From: Alphaproteobacteria bacterium | GTDB taxonomy: Bacteria; Pseudomonadota; Alphaproteobacteria; Caulobacterales; Caulobacteraceae | Assembly (NCBI GenBank): GCA_018826515.1 | Contig: JAHKAM010000041.1 | Location: forward strand, 1 to 63,812 | Direction of reading: 5' to 3' | Length of the DNA: 63,812 bases | Shown here: one piece after another, positions 8,247-15,754 of the stretch | How positions within the stretch are numbered: the first letter of the stretch is position 1 | Layout: each line of letters starts with the position of its first letter | The notes under the pieces: generated by a model | Told to the model about the DNA's origin: nothing | Database searches by the model: none | The model's input: only the letters and a program-made list of their open reading frames with translations | Program-made: the position numbers and the translations under genes

Positions 8247-9581
8247 ATGCGCACCCTGATCCTCGCCGCGGTCCTCGCCGCGCTTCCCCTGTCCGCCCTC
8301 GCCCAGACGGCCGCGCCGTCGGCGGCCGACCGCGCCATGGCGGCCGGCTACAAGGCCCTGACGGTCTGCAGCGCCCTGAAGACGGCCGAGGCGGCCGGCG
8401 GATCGCGGACGCTGGCGAGCGTCGAGGCCAATGAGCTGGTCGGCGTATATCCGGAACTGGACGGGCTGGTCCGCGCGATGCCGGTCGAGATCGGCGAGCG
8501 CCAGGTCTCCGTACCCTGGGACGAGGCCATGCCGCCGCGGGTGGCGGTCTTCTCGCCGGGCCGGGGCTGCGCCATCCAGCCGGTGGGCTGGACGGGCGAG
8601 AGCCCGGAGATGGTCCGGCCCGGCGTGCGGGTCAATGAGCCCTTCATGGTCGCCGATCCGCACGGAAACGCCGCCCTTCTCAACGAAGCGGTCCAGGGGG
8701 CCTTCGAGGGCGGCTACGGCGAAGGCGTCAACACCACCGCCGTGCTGGTGCTGCAGGCCGACCGCGTGGTCGCGGAGGAGTATGGCGAGGATTTCGGCGT
8801 CGACACGCCGCAGCGGACCTGGTCGGTGGGCAAGTCGCTGGCGGGGACGATCATCGGCGCGGCGGTGCATCGGGGCGAGGTCGATGTAAACGCGCCCGCT
8901 GCCATCGCCGACTGGAGCCGCGGGGGCGATCCGCGCGCGGCGATCACGCTCGACCAGCTGATGCGGATGGCCTCGGGCCTGACCAGCGACACGGCGGGCA
9001 ACCGGACGGACGCCCTGTATTTCGGCGGGGTGGGAATCGACGAACAGGTCACGACCTGGCCGCTGATCGCGCCGCCGGGAACGCGCTATCGCTACGCCAA
9101 CAACGACACCCTGCTGGCCGTGCTGTCGATCGCGCCGACCTTTGAGCGGCATCCGCCGGCCGCGCTGTTCCGGCGGCTGGGCATGTATGACACCTGGGCC
9201 GAGACCGACTGGCGCGGCAACTACATGCTGTCCAGCCAGGTGTGGACCACGGCGCGCGATCTGGCCCGGTTCGGTCAGCTGTATCTGAATGACGGCGTGG
9301 TCGACGGCGAGCGCATCCTGCCCGAGGGCTGGCGCGACTACGTGTCCCGCCCCTCGGGCCCGCAGCCGGGCGGGGCGCAGGGCTACGGCGCGACCTTCTG
9401 GCTGTTCAACCGGTCAGAGGGGATTCCCGCCGACGCCATCTCGGCCAACGGCAACCGGGGCCAGTATGTGATCATCGTGCCGAGCCGGAACATCGTCATC
9501 GTGCGACGGGGCGAGGACCCGGCCGGGAAGCGGTTCGATTTCGTCGCCTTCACCCGCGACATCCTCGCCGCGCTGGACTGA
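8247..9581 (+). CDS. Exported beta-lactamase-fold serine hydrolase
   Basis: The 444-residue product begins with a signal peptide (MRTLILAAVLAALPLSALAQ), so it acts outside the cytoplasm. It has the penicillin-binding/beta-lactamase fold motifs: Ser193 in SVGKS (SxxK) and Tyr in YRYANND (YxN). The C-terminal part (NGNRGQYVIIVPSRNIVIVRRG) matches class C-like esterases and 6-aminohexanoate-dimer hydrolase relatives. An insertion of about 90 residues lies between the signal and the fold. Real beta-lactamase activity is not implied. The start ATG 8247 was chosen for the signal peptide; the longer open frame upstream overlaps the M3 gene. Confidence 0.86.
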   Translation: MRTLILAAVLAALPLSALAQTAAPSAADRAMAAGYKALTVCSALKTAEAAGGSRTLASVEANELVGVYPELDGLVRAMPVEIGERQVSVPWDEAMPPRVAVFSPGRGCAIQPVGWTGESPEMVRPGVRVNEPFMVADPHGNAALLNEAVQGAFEGGYGEGVNTTAVLVLQADRVVAEEYGEDFGVDTPQRTWSVGKSLAGTIIGAAVHRGEVDVNAPAAIADWSRGGDPRAAITLDQLMRMASGLTSDTAGNRTDALYFGGVGIDEQVTTWPLIAPPGTRYRYANNDTLLAVLSIAPTFERHPPAALFRRLGMYDTWAETDWRGNYMLSSQVWTTARDLARFGQLYLNDGVVDGERILPEGWRDYVSRPSGPQPGGAQGYGATFWLFNRSEGIPADAISANGNRGQYVIIVPSRNIVIVRRGEDPAGKRFDFVAFTRDILAALD

Positions 9582-9665
9582 GGCGATTTGAACCGGGCGT
9601 CTTGAGCGCGGCGCAAGGCCCGTTATAAGGACGCCACCCGCCGTTCCAGATTCCCGGACCCGATC

Positions 9666-9908
9666 ATGGCCGACCCGCACCACGCTTCTGACACCTACGT
9701 TCGCGGTTCGCAGGAAATCCGCGAGCAGGAATCGACGTTCGACGCCTTCATGGGCCTGAGCAAATGGGGCTCGCTGATCATCGCGGTCCTGCTGGTCTTC
9801 CTGACCCTCTGGTTCCAGCCGGGCGGCAGCCTGATGACGGCCTTCATCACGGCGGTGGTGTTGTCGGTGGCCGGCTTCTTCTTCCTGAAGTCCGGCAAGA
9901 AGCACTAG
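9666..9908 (+). CDS. aa3-type cytochrome c oxidase subunit IV
   Basis: This 80-residue membrane protein matches the small alphaproteobacterial subunit IV of the aa3 oxidase, a peripheral helix that stabilises the complex. The N-terminal part is hydrophilic and His/Asp-rich (MADPHHASDTYVRGSQEIREQESTFDAFMGL); two hydrophobic segments follow (about 34-50 and 57-74), ending KSGKKH. The catalytic oxidase subunits are not in the window, which is common for this gene. It precedes the pnt operon and is separated from it by a short palindromic element. Confidence 0.85.
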   Translation: MADPHHASDTYVRGSQEIREQESTFDAFMGLSKWGSLIIAVLLVFLTLWFQPGGSLMTAFITAVVLSVAGFFFLKSGKKH

Positions 9909-9920
9909 TTCTGGCGCTAT

Positions 9921-9955
9921 CGCGCGCGACGCGGTCGCGCGATGCTTGAGCGCGA
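9921..9955. repeat. Short palindromic intergenic element, copy B
   Basis: GCGCGCGACGCGGTCGCGCG followed by CTTGAGCGCG repeats the layout seen at 290-331, with the same GCGAC-GCG-GTCGC core. It lies after the oxidase subunit gene and before the pnt promoter region. A rho-independent terminator role is possible, since both copies follow stop codons, but no T run is present. Confidence 0.45.
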
Positions 9956-10081
9956 AGGTTCGGGCCGCATCGGGTCGAGAAGGCAGAACCTTCTGGGCAT
10001 GGCCCGATGATCCGACCGCTTTGACGCACCCTCCCGGATAAGCCTAACGTCCATCCGTCCAGTTATGACGGAGGGATTCGC

Positions 10082-11215
10082 TTGGCTGTCGCCATCGCCG
10101 TGACCCGCGAACGCCGAGACGGCGAGACGCGCTGCGCCGTCACCCCGGAAACGGTGAAGAAATTCGTCGCCATGGGCGCGACCGTGACCGTCGAGGCGGG
10201 GACCGGCGCCGGCTCCTCCATTCCCGACGACGACTATGCCGCCGCCGGCGCGACCGTGGCGCGGGACACCAAGGCGGCGCTGTCCGGCGCCGACATTGTG
10301 CTGAAGGTGCGCGGGCCGACGGCGCAGGAGACCAGCGCCCTGAAGCCGGGCGCCGTGGTGGTGGCGATGCTGGACGCGTATCGCGAGAAGGAGACGGTGC
10401 AGGCGCTGGCCGGGGCGGGGGCGACGGCGTTCGCCATGGAGTTCGTGCCGCGGATTTCGCGGGCGCAGGTGATGGACGCCCTGTCGTCCCAGGCCAACCT
10501 CGCCGGCTATCGCGCGGTGATCGAGGCGGCCTACGCCTACGGCAAGGGCTTTCCGATGATGATGACGGCGGCGGGCACGGTGGCGCCGGCCAAGGTCTTC
10601 ATCATGGGCGTGGGCGTGGCCGGGCTGCAGGCCATCGCCACGGCGCGGCGGCTGGGGGCGGTGGTCACGGCCACCGACGTCCGGCCCGCGACCAAGGAGC
10701 AGGTGGAATCGCTGGGCGCCAAATTCCTCGCGGTCGAGGATGAGGAGTTCAAGAACGCCCAGACCGCCGGCGGCTACGCCAAGCCGATGTCGCCCGAATA
10801 CCAGGCCAAGCAGGCGGTCCTGACCGGCGAGCACATCAAGAAGCAGGACATCGTCATCACCACGGCCCTGATCCCCGGCCGCGCGGCACCGGTGCTGGTC
10901 TCGGCGGCCCAGGTGGCGACGATGAAGCCGGGGTCTGTGCTGATCGACCTGGCGGTCGAGGCGGGCGGAAACGTCGAAGGGGCCAAGGCGGGCGAGGTGG
11001 TGACCACGGCCAACGGCGTGTCGATTGTGGGGCATACCAACCTGCCGGGCCGGATCGCGGCGGACGCCTCGGCGCTGTACGCCAAGAACCTGGTCGCCTT
11101 CGTCGGGCTGATGATCGCGGACGGGGCGCTGGCGCTGGATCTGGAGGACGAGATCCTCAAGGCGGCGGCGGTGACGCACGGCGGGGCCGTGGTGCATGAG
11201 GGGGTGCGGGGGTGA
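10082..11215 (+). CDS. pntAA: NAD(P) transhydrogenase subunit alpha part 1 (NAD-binding)
   Basis: PntAA is the cytosolic NAD(H)-binding domain of the proton-pumping transhydrogenase that makes NADPH from NADH. The 377 residues show the alanine dehydrogenase/PNT N-terminal fold (VTRERRDGETRCAVTPETV) and the nucleotide site (KVFIMGVGVAGLQAIATARRLGA, followed by VTATDVRP), then the RAAPVLVSAAQVATMKPGSV and GHTNLPGRIAADAS signatures. The start is TTG 10082 with GGAGG seven bases upstream. The stop overlaps the GTG of a small membrane gene. As in other alphaproteobacteria, alpha is split into two genes. Confidence 0.96.
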   Translation: MAVAIAVTRERRDGETRCAVTPETVKKFVAMGATVTVEAGTGAGSSIPDDDYAAAGATVARDTKAALSGADIVLKVRGPTAQETSALKPGAVVVAMLDAYREKETVQALAGAGATAFAMEFVPRISRAQVMDALSSQANLAGYRAVIEAAYAYGKGFPMMMTAAGTVAPAKVFIMGVGVAGLQAIATARRLGAVVTATDVRPATKEQVESLGAKFLAVEDEEFKNAQTAGGYAKPMSPEYQAKQAVLTGEHIKKQDIVITTALIPGRAAPVLVSAAQVATMKPGSVLIDLAVEAGGNVEGAKAGEVVTTANGVSIVGHTNLPGRIAADASALYAKNLVAFVGLMIADGALALDLEDEILKAAAVTHGGAVVHEGVRG

Positions 11216-11439
11216 CGATTAACGATCGCCGCCTAAGCCAGCTTGGCAGGCTTGCCCAATTGGCCTTGCTGGCCGGCGTCGGGCTGTGGCTTGTCTCCGT
11301 CATATCCTGGCAACTGACCAAGGTGGCGCTCGGAGGAACGACCTTGCTCAACTGGGCATGCGGGATCGCGGTCATCGGCCTGATCGGCGACATGACCATC
11401 AGGACAATCAAGATGAAGCGTCAGCAGCGGGATACTTGA
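11212..11439 (+). CDS. Small two-helix membrane protein inside the pnt operon
   Basis: The family is not recognised. The 75-residue product starts at GTG 11212, overlapping the pntAA stop by four bases, and ends one base before pntAB. It has a polar N-terminus, two hydrophobic stretches (about residues 13-35 and 44-62) and a basic tail (IKMKRQQRDT), so it should be a two-pass inner-membrane protein with the tail inside. Codon use is less GC-biased at third positions than in pntAA and pntAB, which hints at separate origin. The tight coupling suggests joint expression with the transhydrogenase; a role in it is only inferred. Confidence 0.7.
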   Translation: MTINDRRLSQLGRLAQLALLAGVGLWLVSVISWQLTKVALGGTTLLNWACGIAVIGLIGDMTIRTIKMKRQQRDT

Positions 11440-11440
11440 G

Positions 11441-11779
11441 ATGGAACACGTCGACCCCACCATCTTCCGCCTGGCCATCTTCGTGCTGGCGATCTTCGTC
11501 GGCTACTACGTCGTCTGGTCCGTCACCCCCGCCCTGCACACGCCGCTGATGGCGGTGACCAACGCCATCTCCTCGGTGATCGTGGTCGGCGGTCTGATCG
11601 CGGCGGCGGCTTACAGCGGCGACGCGGGGCCGAACGGCTGGATCGCCAAGGGGGCCGGCGTCGCGGCCGTGACCCTGGCCAGCGTCAACATCTTCGGCGG
11701 CTTCATGGTCACCCGGCGCATGCTGGCCATGTACCGCAAGAAGGAAAAGCCGAAGGTGGCCGAGGCGGCCAAGGCATGA
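11441..11779 (+). CDS. pntAB: NAD(P) transhydrogenase subunit alpha part 2 (membrane)
   Basis: PntAB supplies the membrane helices that belong to the C-terminal part of single-chain PntA and, with PntB, form the proton channel. The 112-residue product has three to four hydrophobic segments and the conserved VVWSVTPALHTPLMAVTNAISSVIVVG stretch (here split for brevity around TPALHTPLMAVTNA) and NIFGGFMVTRRMLAMY near the end. It ends in TGA overlapping the ATG of the next small membrane gene by four bases. It is separated from pntAA by an extra small gene, which is unusual. Confidence 0.94.
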   Translation: MEHVDPTIFRLAIFVLAIFVGYYVVWSVTPALHTPLMAVTNAISSVIVVGGLIAAAAYSGDAGPNGWIAKGAGVAAVTLASVNIFGGFMVTRRMLAMYRKKEKPKVAEAAKA

Positions 11780-12078
11780 CCCAGGCCGTGCTCTTCATGG
11801 CGATCGTGCCCGCGGCGCTCGGAGCGGTCCTGCTCTTTGCACTTGTCACGGGTTATGTAAGCGAGCGCGTGCGAGAACGTATCCAGTGGGCGATGGTGCT
11901 GACCGGGCATCCCCTCGCCGTCATCTGGTTCGGATGGGAGGCGTGGGAACGCCAGCAGCGGGCTGAGTGGCTTGGGTTCAGCCTGTTCCTGCTCGGGGCC
12001 GGTCTATTTGCGGCCCAGTTCATCCAGTGGCTTCGTTCCGGCGCGTTATCGTCGGGATTTCGGAATCAGAAGGCATGA
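11776..12078 (+). CDS. Small membrane protein, second extra gene in the pnt operon
   Basis: Unrecognised family. ATG 11776 overlaps the pntAB stop (ATGA), and its own stop overlaps the next start in the same way. The 100-residue product has three predicted membrane segments (about 5-25, 40-55 and 68-86) joined by charged loops (YVSERVRERIQW, EAWERQQRAEW). Third-position GC is visibly lower than in pntAB and pntB. It could be an assembly or regulatory partner of the transhydrogenase or a passenger; nothing in the sequence decides this. Confidence 0.68.
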   Translation: MTQAVLFMAIVPAALGAVLLFALVTGYVSERVRERIQWAMVLTGHPLAVIWFGWEAWERQQRAEWLGFSLFLLGAGLFAAQFIQWLRSGALSSGFRNQKA

Positions 12079-12368
12079 CCCTCGACCCGCCCCAGCTCGC
12101 GGTCGGCGCGTCCTGGGTCGCCACGGCGATCGGGGCGGGGCTGTGGCTGTGGAGCTGGCTTCGCGAGAAGGACGCCATCCGCAAGCTGCGCTTTCTCGAC
12201 TGCGGGGTGGTGCTGCTGTTCGCCTCCATCCTGCTGCGCATCGTGGCCCAGGAAAAGCCGATGAGCATGTGGGACTGGGCGATGATCTTCGTCGGGCCGC
12301 TGTTCATCGCCGCCGCCCTGTGGCGGCTGGCGCGCACCGCCTGCCCCCCGCCCGGCCGAACCGATTGA
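12075..12368 (+). CDS. Small membrane protein, third extra gene in the pnt operon
   Basis: Unrecognised family. It starts at ATG 12075, sharing ATGA with the preceding stop; the frame is open further upstream but that part is a shadow of the previous gene. The 97 residues contain three hydrophobic segments (about 11-27, 43-58 and 70-86), with a polar, basic patch between the first two (WLREKDAIRKLRFLD). Codon use here is GC-rich like the neighbouring pnt genes. pntB starts 15 bases later behind a GAGGGA ribosome binding site. Confidence 0.68.
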   Translation: MTLDPPQLAVGASWVATAIGAGLWLWSWLREKDAIRKLRFLDCGVVLLFASILLRIVAQEKPMSMWDWAMIFVGPLFIAAALWRLARTACPPPGRTD

Positions 12369-12383
12369 GGGAAGACTGACCGC

Positions 12384-13799
12384 ATGAACGCATCCTTCGC
12401 GGCCCTGGCCTATCTGGTCTCCGGCGTCCTGTTCATTCTCAGCCTGCGTGGCCTGTCGAGCCCGGAGACCAGCCGGCGGGGCAATACCTTCGGCATGGTC
12501 GGCATGGGGCTGGCGGTCGCCGTGACGCTGCTGACCCTGTGGACGACGGGGACGCTGGATCCGCTGACGCTGGGTCTGATCGCGGGCGGGGTGATCGTCG
12601 GCGGCGGGGCAGGGGCCCTGATCGCGGCCCGGGTGCAGATGACCCAGATGCCGCAGCTGGTCGCCGCCTTCCACTCGCTGGTCGGCATGGCCGCCTGTCT
12701 GGTCGCCATCGGGGCCGTCTATGCGCCCGAGAGCTTCGGCATCGCCACGGCGGACGGCGGCATCAAGACCCTGTCGATCATCGAGCTGGCGCTGGGCGTG
12801 GCCATCGGGGCGGTGACCTTCACCGGTTCGGTCATCGCCTTCGCCAAGCTGAACGGCAATATGAGCGGGGCGCCGATCATCCTGCCCGCGCGGCATCTGA
12901 TCAACATCGCCCTGGCCCTCGGCCTGGTCTTCCTGATCGGCATCATGATCGGCACCGGCGGGACGGCGACCTGGGCCTTCTGGGGCATCTTCGTCATCGC
13001 CCTGATCCTCGGCGCGACCCTGATCATCCCCATTGGCGGGGCCGACATGCCGGTGGTGGTGTCGATGCTCAACTCCTATTCGGGCTGGGCCGCGGCGGCC
13101 CTGGGCTTCACCCTCGAGAACATCGCCCTGATCATCACCGGGGCCCTGGTGGGCAGCTCGGGCGCGATCCTCAGCTACATCATGTGCAAGGGCATGAACC
13201 GCAGCTTCTTCAGCGTCATCCTCGGCGGCTTCGGCGGCGACAGCGGCACGGCGGGCGAGGCGCGGGTCGAGACCCGGCCGGTCAAACAGGGCAGCGCCGA
13301 CGACGCCGCCTTCATCATGAAGAACGCCTCCAAGGTCATCATCGTCCCCGGCTACGGCATGGCCGTCGCCCAGGCCCAGCACGCCCTGCGCGAGATGGCC
13401 GACAAGCTGAAGGAGGAGGGGGTCGAGGTGAAATACGCCATCCACCCCGTCGCCGGCCGCATGCCGGGCCATATGAACGTCCTGCTGGCCGAGGCCAACG
13501 TCCCCTATGACGAGGTGTTCGAGCTGGAGGACATCAACAGCGAGTTCAGTTCGTGCGACGTGGCCTTCGTCATCGGCGCCAACGACGTCACCAACCCGGC
13601 CGCCAAGACCGACCCGCAGAGCCCGATCTACGGCATGCCGGTGCTGGACGTGGAGAAGGCCGGGACGGTGCTGTTCATCAAGCGCGGCATGGCGGCGGGA
13701 TACGCCGGCGTCGAGAACGAGCTGTTCTTCCGCGACAATACGATGATGCTGTTCGCCGACGCCAAGAAGATGGTCGAGGGGATCGTGAAGGCGCTTTGA
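12384..13799 (+). CDS. pntB: NAD(P) transhydrogenase subunit beta
   Basis: PntB holds most of the proton channel and the cytosolic NADP(H)-binding domain. The 471 residues are full length: about 8-9 membrane helices to residue 270, then the NADP domain with VIIVPGYGMAVAQAQHALRE, IHPVAGRMPGHMNVLLAEA, FVIGANDVTNPAAKTDP and SPIYGMPVLDVEKA. Together with pntAA and pntAB the enzyme is complete. A lipoprotein gene starts two bases after the stop, so the operon probably continues. Confidence 0.97.
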   Translation: MNASFAALAYLVSGVLFILSLRGLSSPETSRRGNTFGMVGMGLAVAVTLLTLWTTGTLDPLTLGLIAGGVIVGGGAGALIAARVQMTQMPQLVAAFHSLVGMAACLVAIGAVYAPESFGIATADGGIKTLSIIELALGVAIGAVTFTGSVIAFAKLNGNMSGAPIILPARHLINIALALGLVFLIGIMIGTGGTATWAFWGIFVIALILGATLIIPIGGADMPVVVSMLNSYSGWAAAALGFTLENIALIITGALVGSSGAILSYIMCKGMNRSFFSVILGGFGGDSGTAGEARVETRPVKQGSADDAAFIMKNASKVIIVPGYGMAVAQAQHALREMADKLKEEGVEVKYAIHPVAGRMPGHMNVLLAEANVPYDEVFELEDINSEFSSCDVAFVIGANDVTNPAAKTDPQSPIYGMPVLDVEKAGTVLFIKRGMAAGYAGVENELFFRDNTMMLFADAKKMVEGIVKAL

Positions 13800-13801
13800 G
13801 G

Positions 13802-14491
13802 ATGCGGAACATCACTCGTCTGGTCGCCGTCGGGTTGCTGGCGCTGATGTCGGCGGGATGCTCCGAGCTTCGCGGAGTCGTGATTAGCGGTGATCTCGGC
13901 CAACCTTCCATTTCGGTTGTTCGATCAGGATCCAGCCGGGCGATGCGTGCCTGCGTCAACTGGATTGCAGTCTTCGAAACCGAGCGGGCGCGCGGACCGG
14001 CGAGCGCGGTCTGGAGGGTGCGCAGTCTCGATGATCGTTGCATCGAGGTCGGATCGATCGTTTACGGTCAGACCCCGGACGGGTTCGTCGTGGACACGCC
14101 GCCAAAGCCGCTTCGAGCTGACACGACCTACCAGGCTGGCGGTCACGGATGGACAGGGGGTTTCGCCTCAGTGCCTTGGTACGGGGCGGCCGATACGTCT
14201 TCGCTAACGGCGCTTGGCGGACAGCGAGTTCATGAAGCGGTAGACATGCCCACCATCCTTCGCTGGAACGGCTATCGCTTCTACTTCTTCTCGAACGAGG
14301 GGTTCGAGCCGCCGCACGTTCACATCGACAAGGCCGGGTGTTCGGCCAAGGTCTGGCTGAGTCCGGTCGCGACGGCGCGCAATATCGGCTATTCTGCGAA
14401 GGAGATGGCCGAGATCGTTCGCAAGGTTGCGGAGGAGCGGGACGGCTTTCTGGAGGCATGGCATGGCTATTTCGGCCGTCAGGATCGATGA
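13802..14491 (+). CDS. Lipoprotein reading frame fused to a DUF4160 domain
   Basis: One uninterrupted frame of 229 residues starts at ATG 13802, two bases after pntB. Residues 1-20 are a lipoprotein signal with lipobox LMSAGC; residues 20-148 are an exported-type segment of no recognised family (WIAVFETERARGPASAVWRV, FVVDTPPKPLRADTTYQ). Residues 149-229 form a complete DUF4160 protein that starts with its own Met (ATG 14246). DUF4160 proteins are normally short, cytosolic and free-standing, so an exported version makes little sense. Either the lipoprotein lost its stop codon or a frameshift joined two genes. Which start is used cannot be told from sequence. Confidence 0.6.
   Translation: MRNITRLVAVGLLALMSAGCSELRGVVISGDLGQPSISVVRSGSSRAMRACVNWIAVFETERARGPASAVWRVRSLDDRCIEVGSIVYGQTPDGFVVDTPPKPLRADTTYQAGGHGWTGGFASVPWYGAADTSSLTALGGQRVHEAVDMPTILRWNGYRFYFFSNEGFEPPHVHIDKAGCSAKVWLSPVATARNIGYSAKEMAEIVRKVAEERDGFLEAWHGYFGRQDR
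14246..14491 (+). CDS. DUF4160 protein (alternative internal start of the previous frame)
   Basis: If translation begins at ATG 14246 the product is an 81-residue DUF4160 protein, the usual length of that family. Key stretches are MPTILRWNGYRFYFFSNEG, PPHVHIDKAG and AKVWLSP; the conserved PPHVHI is intact. DUF4160 genes are commonly found paired with DUF2442 genes, as here, and such pairs have been proposed as toxin-antitoxin-like modules. The ribosome binding site is weak (GAAGCGG). It overlaps the DUF2442 gene by 29 bases, suggesting coupled translation. Confidence 0.6.
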   Translation: MPTILRWNGYRFYFFSNEGFEPPHVHIDKAGCSAKVWLSPVATARNIGYSAKEMAEIVRKVAEERDGFLEAWHGYFGRQDR

Positions 14492-14720
14492 GCGGATCGC
14501 GGACGTCGAGGTCAACGACGCCGAACTGATCGTGCGCCTGCGCGACGGGCGGCGCCTGGCCGCGCCGTTGGACTGGTTCCCGCGCCTGAAAGCGGCGACG
14601 CCAGAGCAGCGCGCGAACTGGGAGGTGGCCGCTGCCGGACTTGGCGTTCACTGGCCGGAGATCGATGAGGATATCGGCGTGGCTGGCCTGCTGAGGGCCG
14701 GCACATCCGAAGCGGCCTGA
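14463..14720 (+). CDS. DUF2442 protein, partner of DUF4160
   Basis: The 85-residue product starts at ATG 14463 inside the end of the DUF4160 frame. It shows the DUF2442 pattern: a strand pair (RIADVEVNDAELIVRLRDGR), the LAAPLDWFPRL motif (usually hxhPhxxFPRL), and WEVAAAGLGVHWPEIDEDI. DUF2442 proteins are small, acidic and resemble antitoxin-like or NADPH-binding-like folds, with no proven general function. Gene order DUF4160 then DUF2442 with overlap is the common arrangement. Confidence 0.82.
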   Translation: MAISAVRIDERIADVEVNDAELIVRLRDGRRLAAPLDWFPRLKAATPEQRANWEVAAAGLGVHWPEIDEDIGVAGLLRAGTSEAA

Positions 14721-14796
14721 CGTCGGCTGCATTGGTCACGTCCCCGAAGACCTTATCGTCGCCGAGCCGCGCGGACGCACGTGTTAGGGGCATGCG

Positions 14797-15216
14797 ATGA
14801 CCGCCGCAGAGATCATCCGTCTGCTGGATCTGAAACCCCACCCCGAGGGCGGGCACTACCGCGAAACCTTTCGCGATCCGAACCTGATCGACGGCCGCAC
14901 GGCCTCGACGGCCATCTATTTCCTTCTGGCCGCCGGGGAGCGGTCGCACTGGCATCGGGTGGACACGGTCGAGGTCTGGCATTTCCACGCCGGGGCGCCA
15001 TTGGCGCTGAGCGTCGAGGGGCAGGGCGTGCTGGCGCTGGGCCCCGACCTGGCGAGGGGAGAGCGGCCGCAGGGCGTCGTTCCCGCCGGGAGGTGGCAGG
15101 CGGCGGCGAGCCTTGGCGACTGGACGCTGGTCGGATGCACGGTCGCGCCCGGTTTTGACTTCTCGCAATTCGAACTGGCGCCCGAAGGCTGGATGCCGGC
15201 CGGATGGGCCGAATGA
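14797..15216 (+). CDS. Cupin protein of the DUF985 family
   Basis: This 139-residue single-domain cupin carries the DUF985 hallmarks: an N-terminal HPEGGHYRETFRD, the metal-site strand ERSHWHRVDTVEVWHFHAG, and WQAAASLGDWTLVGCTVAPGF with the FELAPEGW ending. Related structures bind a metal through the histidines, but substrates are largely unknown. The stop overlaps the start of the next gene by ATGA, so the two are translated together. Confidence 0.87.
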   Translation: MTAAEIIRLLDLKPHPEGGHYRETFRDPNLIDGRTASTAIYFLLAAGERSHWHRVDTVEVWHFHAGAPLALSVEGQGVLALGPDLARGERPQGVVPAGRWQAAASLGDWTLVGCTVAPGFDFSQFELAPEGWMPAGWAE

Positions 15217-15737
15217 CCGTAGCCCCGTCCGCCCTCGGCTTCCTCAAGCCCGAAAAATACGCCGCCGTGGAGCGCGAGCGGCGGTGGTTGTGCGCGGGTC
15301 TGCCGGCGTTGCCGGTGCTGCGGGCCGAGGCGATCGAGGATCTCTATGTCGATGACTCGCGGCTGCGCTTGCGGCGGGCCACGCCCGTGGGCGGCGGGGA
15401 GCCGATCCTGCGTCTGTCGAAGAAGGCCGATCTGGCGCCCGACAAGCGCTTGATCACGACGATCTATCTGACCGGGACCGAGTTTAGTTTGTTCGCGGCG
15501 CTGCCGGGACGCGTCCTACGAAAGACGCGGCACTACTACGCCGCCGGAGGGGCGACCGTGTCGGTCGACCGGTTCGAAGGGGCGCTGGAGGGGCTGTTCC
15601 TGGCGGAAGCCGAGTTCGCTGACGACGCGGCCATGGCGGCCTTTCCCGCTCCTGGCTTCGCGGGGCGCGAGGTGACGGCGGACCAGCGCTACAACGGCGG
15701 GGCTCTGGTCAGGAACGGCGTTCCGGAGGAGAGTTGA
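15213..15737 (+). CDS. CYTH-like domain protein
   Basis: The 174-residue protein starts at ATG 15213, overlapping the cupin stop; an in-frame ATG nine bases upstream is possible. Near the front it has VERERRWL, close to the ExExK signature of the CYTH (adenylate cyclase CyaB/thiamine triphosphatase) tunnel fold, followed by strands rich in Arg/Lys (DSRLRLRRATPV, LRLSKKADL, RVLRKTRHYY) as in that fold. Such proteins hydrolyse or bind triphosphates. Sequence identity to a characterised member cannot be judged here. Confidence 0.7.
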   Translation: MTVAPSALGFLKPEKYAAVERERRWLCAGLPALPVLRAEAIEDLYVDDSRLRLRRATPVGGGEPILRLSKKADLAPDKRLITTIYLTGTEFSLFAALPGRVLRKTRHYYAAGGATVSVDRFEGALEGLFLAEAEFADDAAMAAFPAPGFAGREVTADQRYNGGALVRNGVPEES

Positions 15738-15754
15738 GTCCGAGGGAGAATTCC

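Noticed and set aside
7452..9581. 709-codon frame starting inside the M3 peptidase gene
   Set aside because: The real gene starts at 8247 with a signal peptide. The upstream part is an out-of-frame shadow of the peptidase.
8247..9581. True beta-lactamase resistance gene
   Set aside because: The SxxK and YxN motifs are shared by many esterases and peptidases. Family features point to the 6-aminohexanoate-dimer hydrolase-like group.
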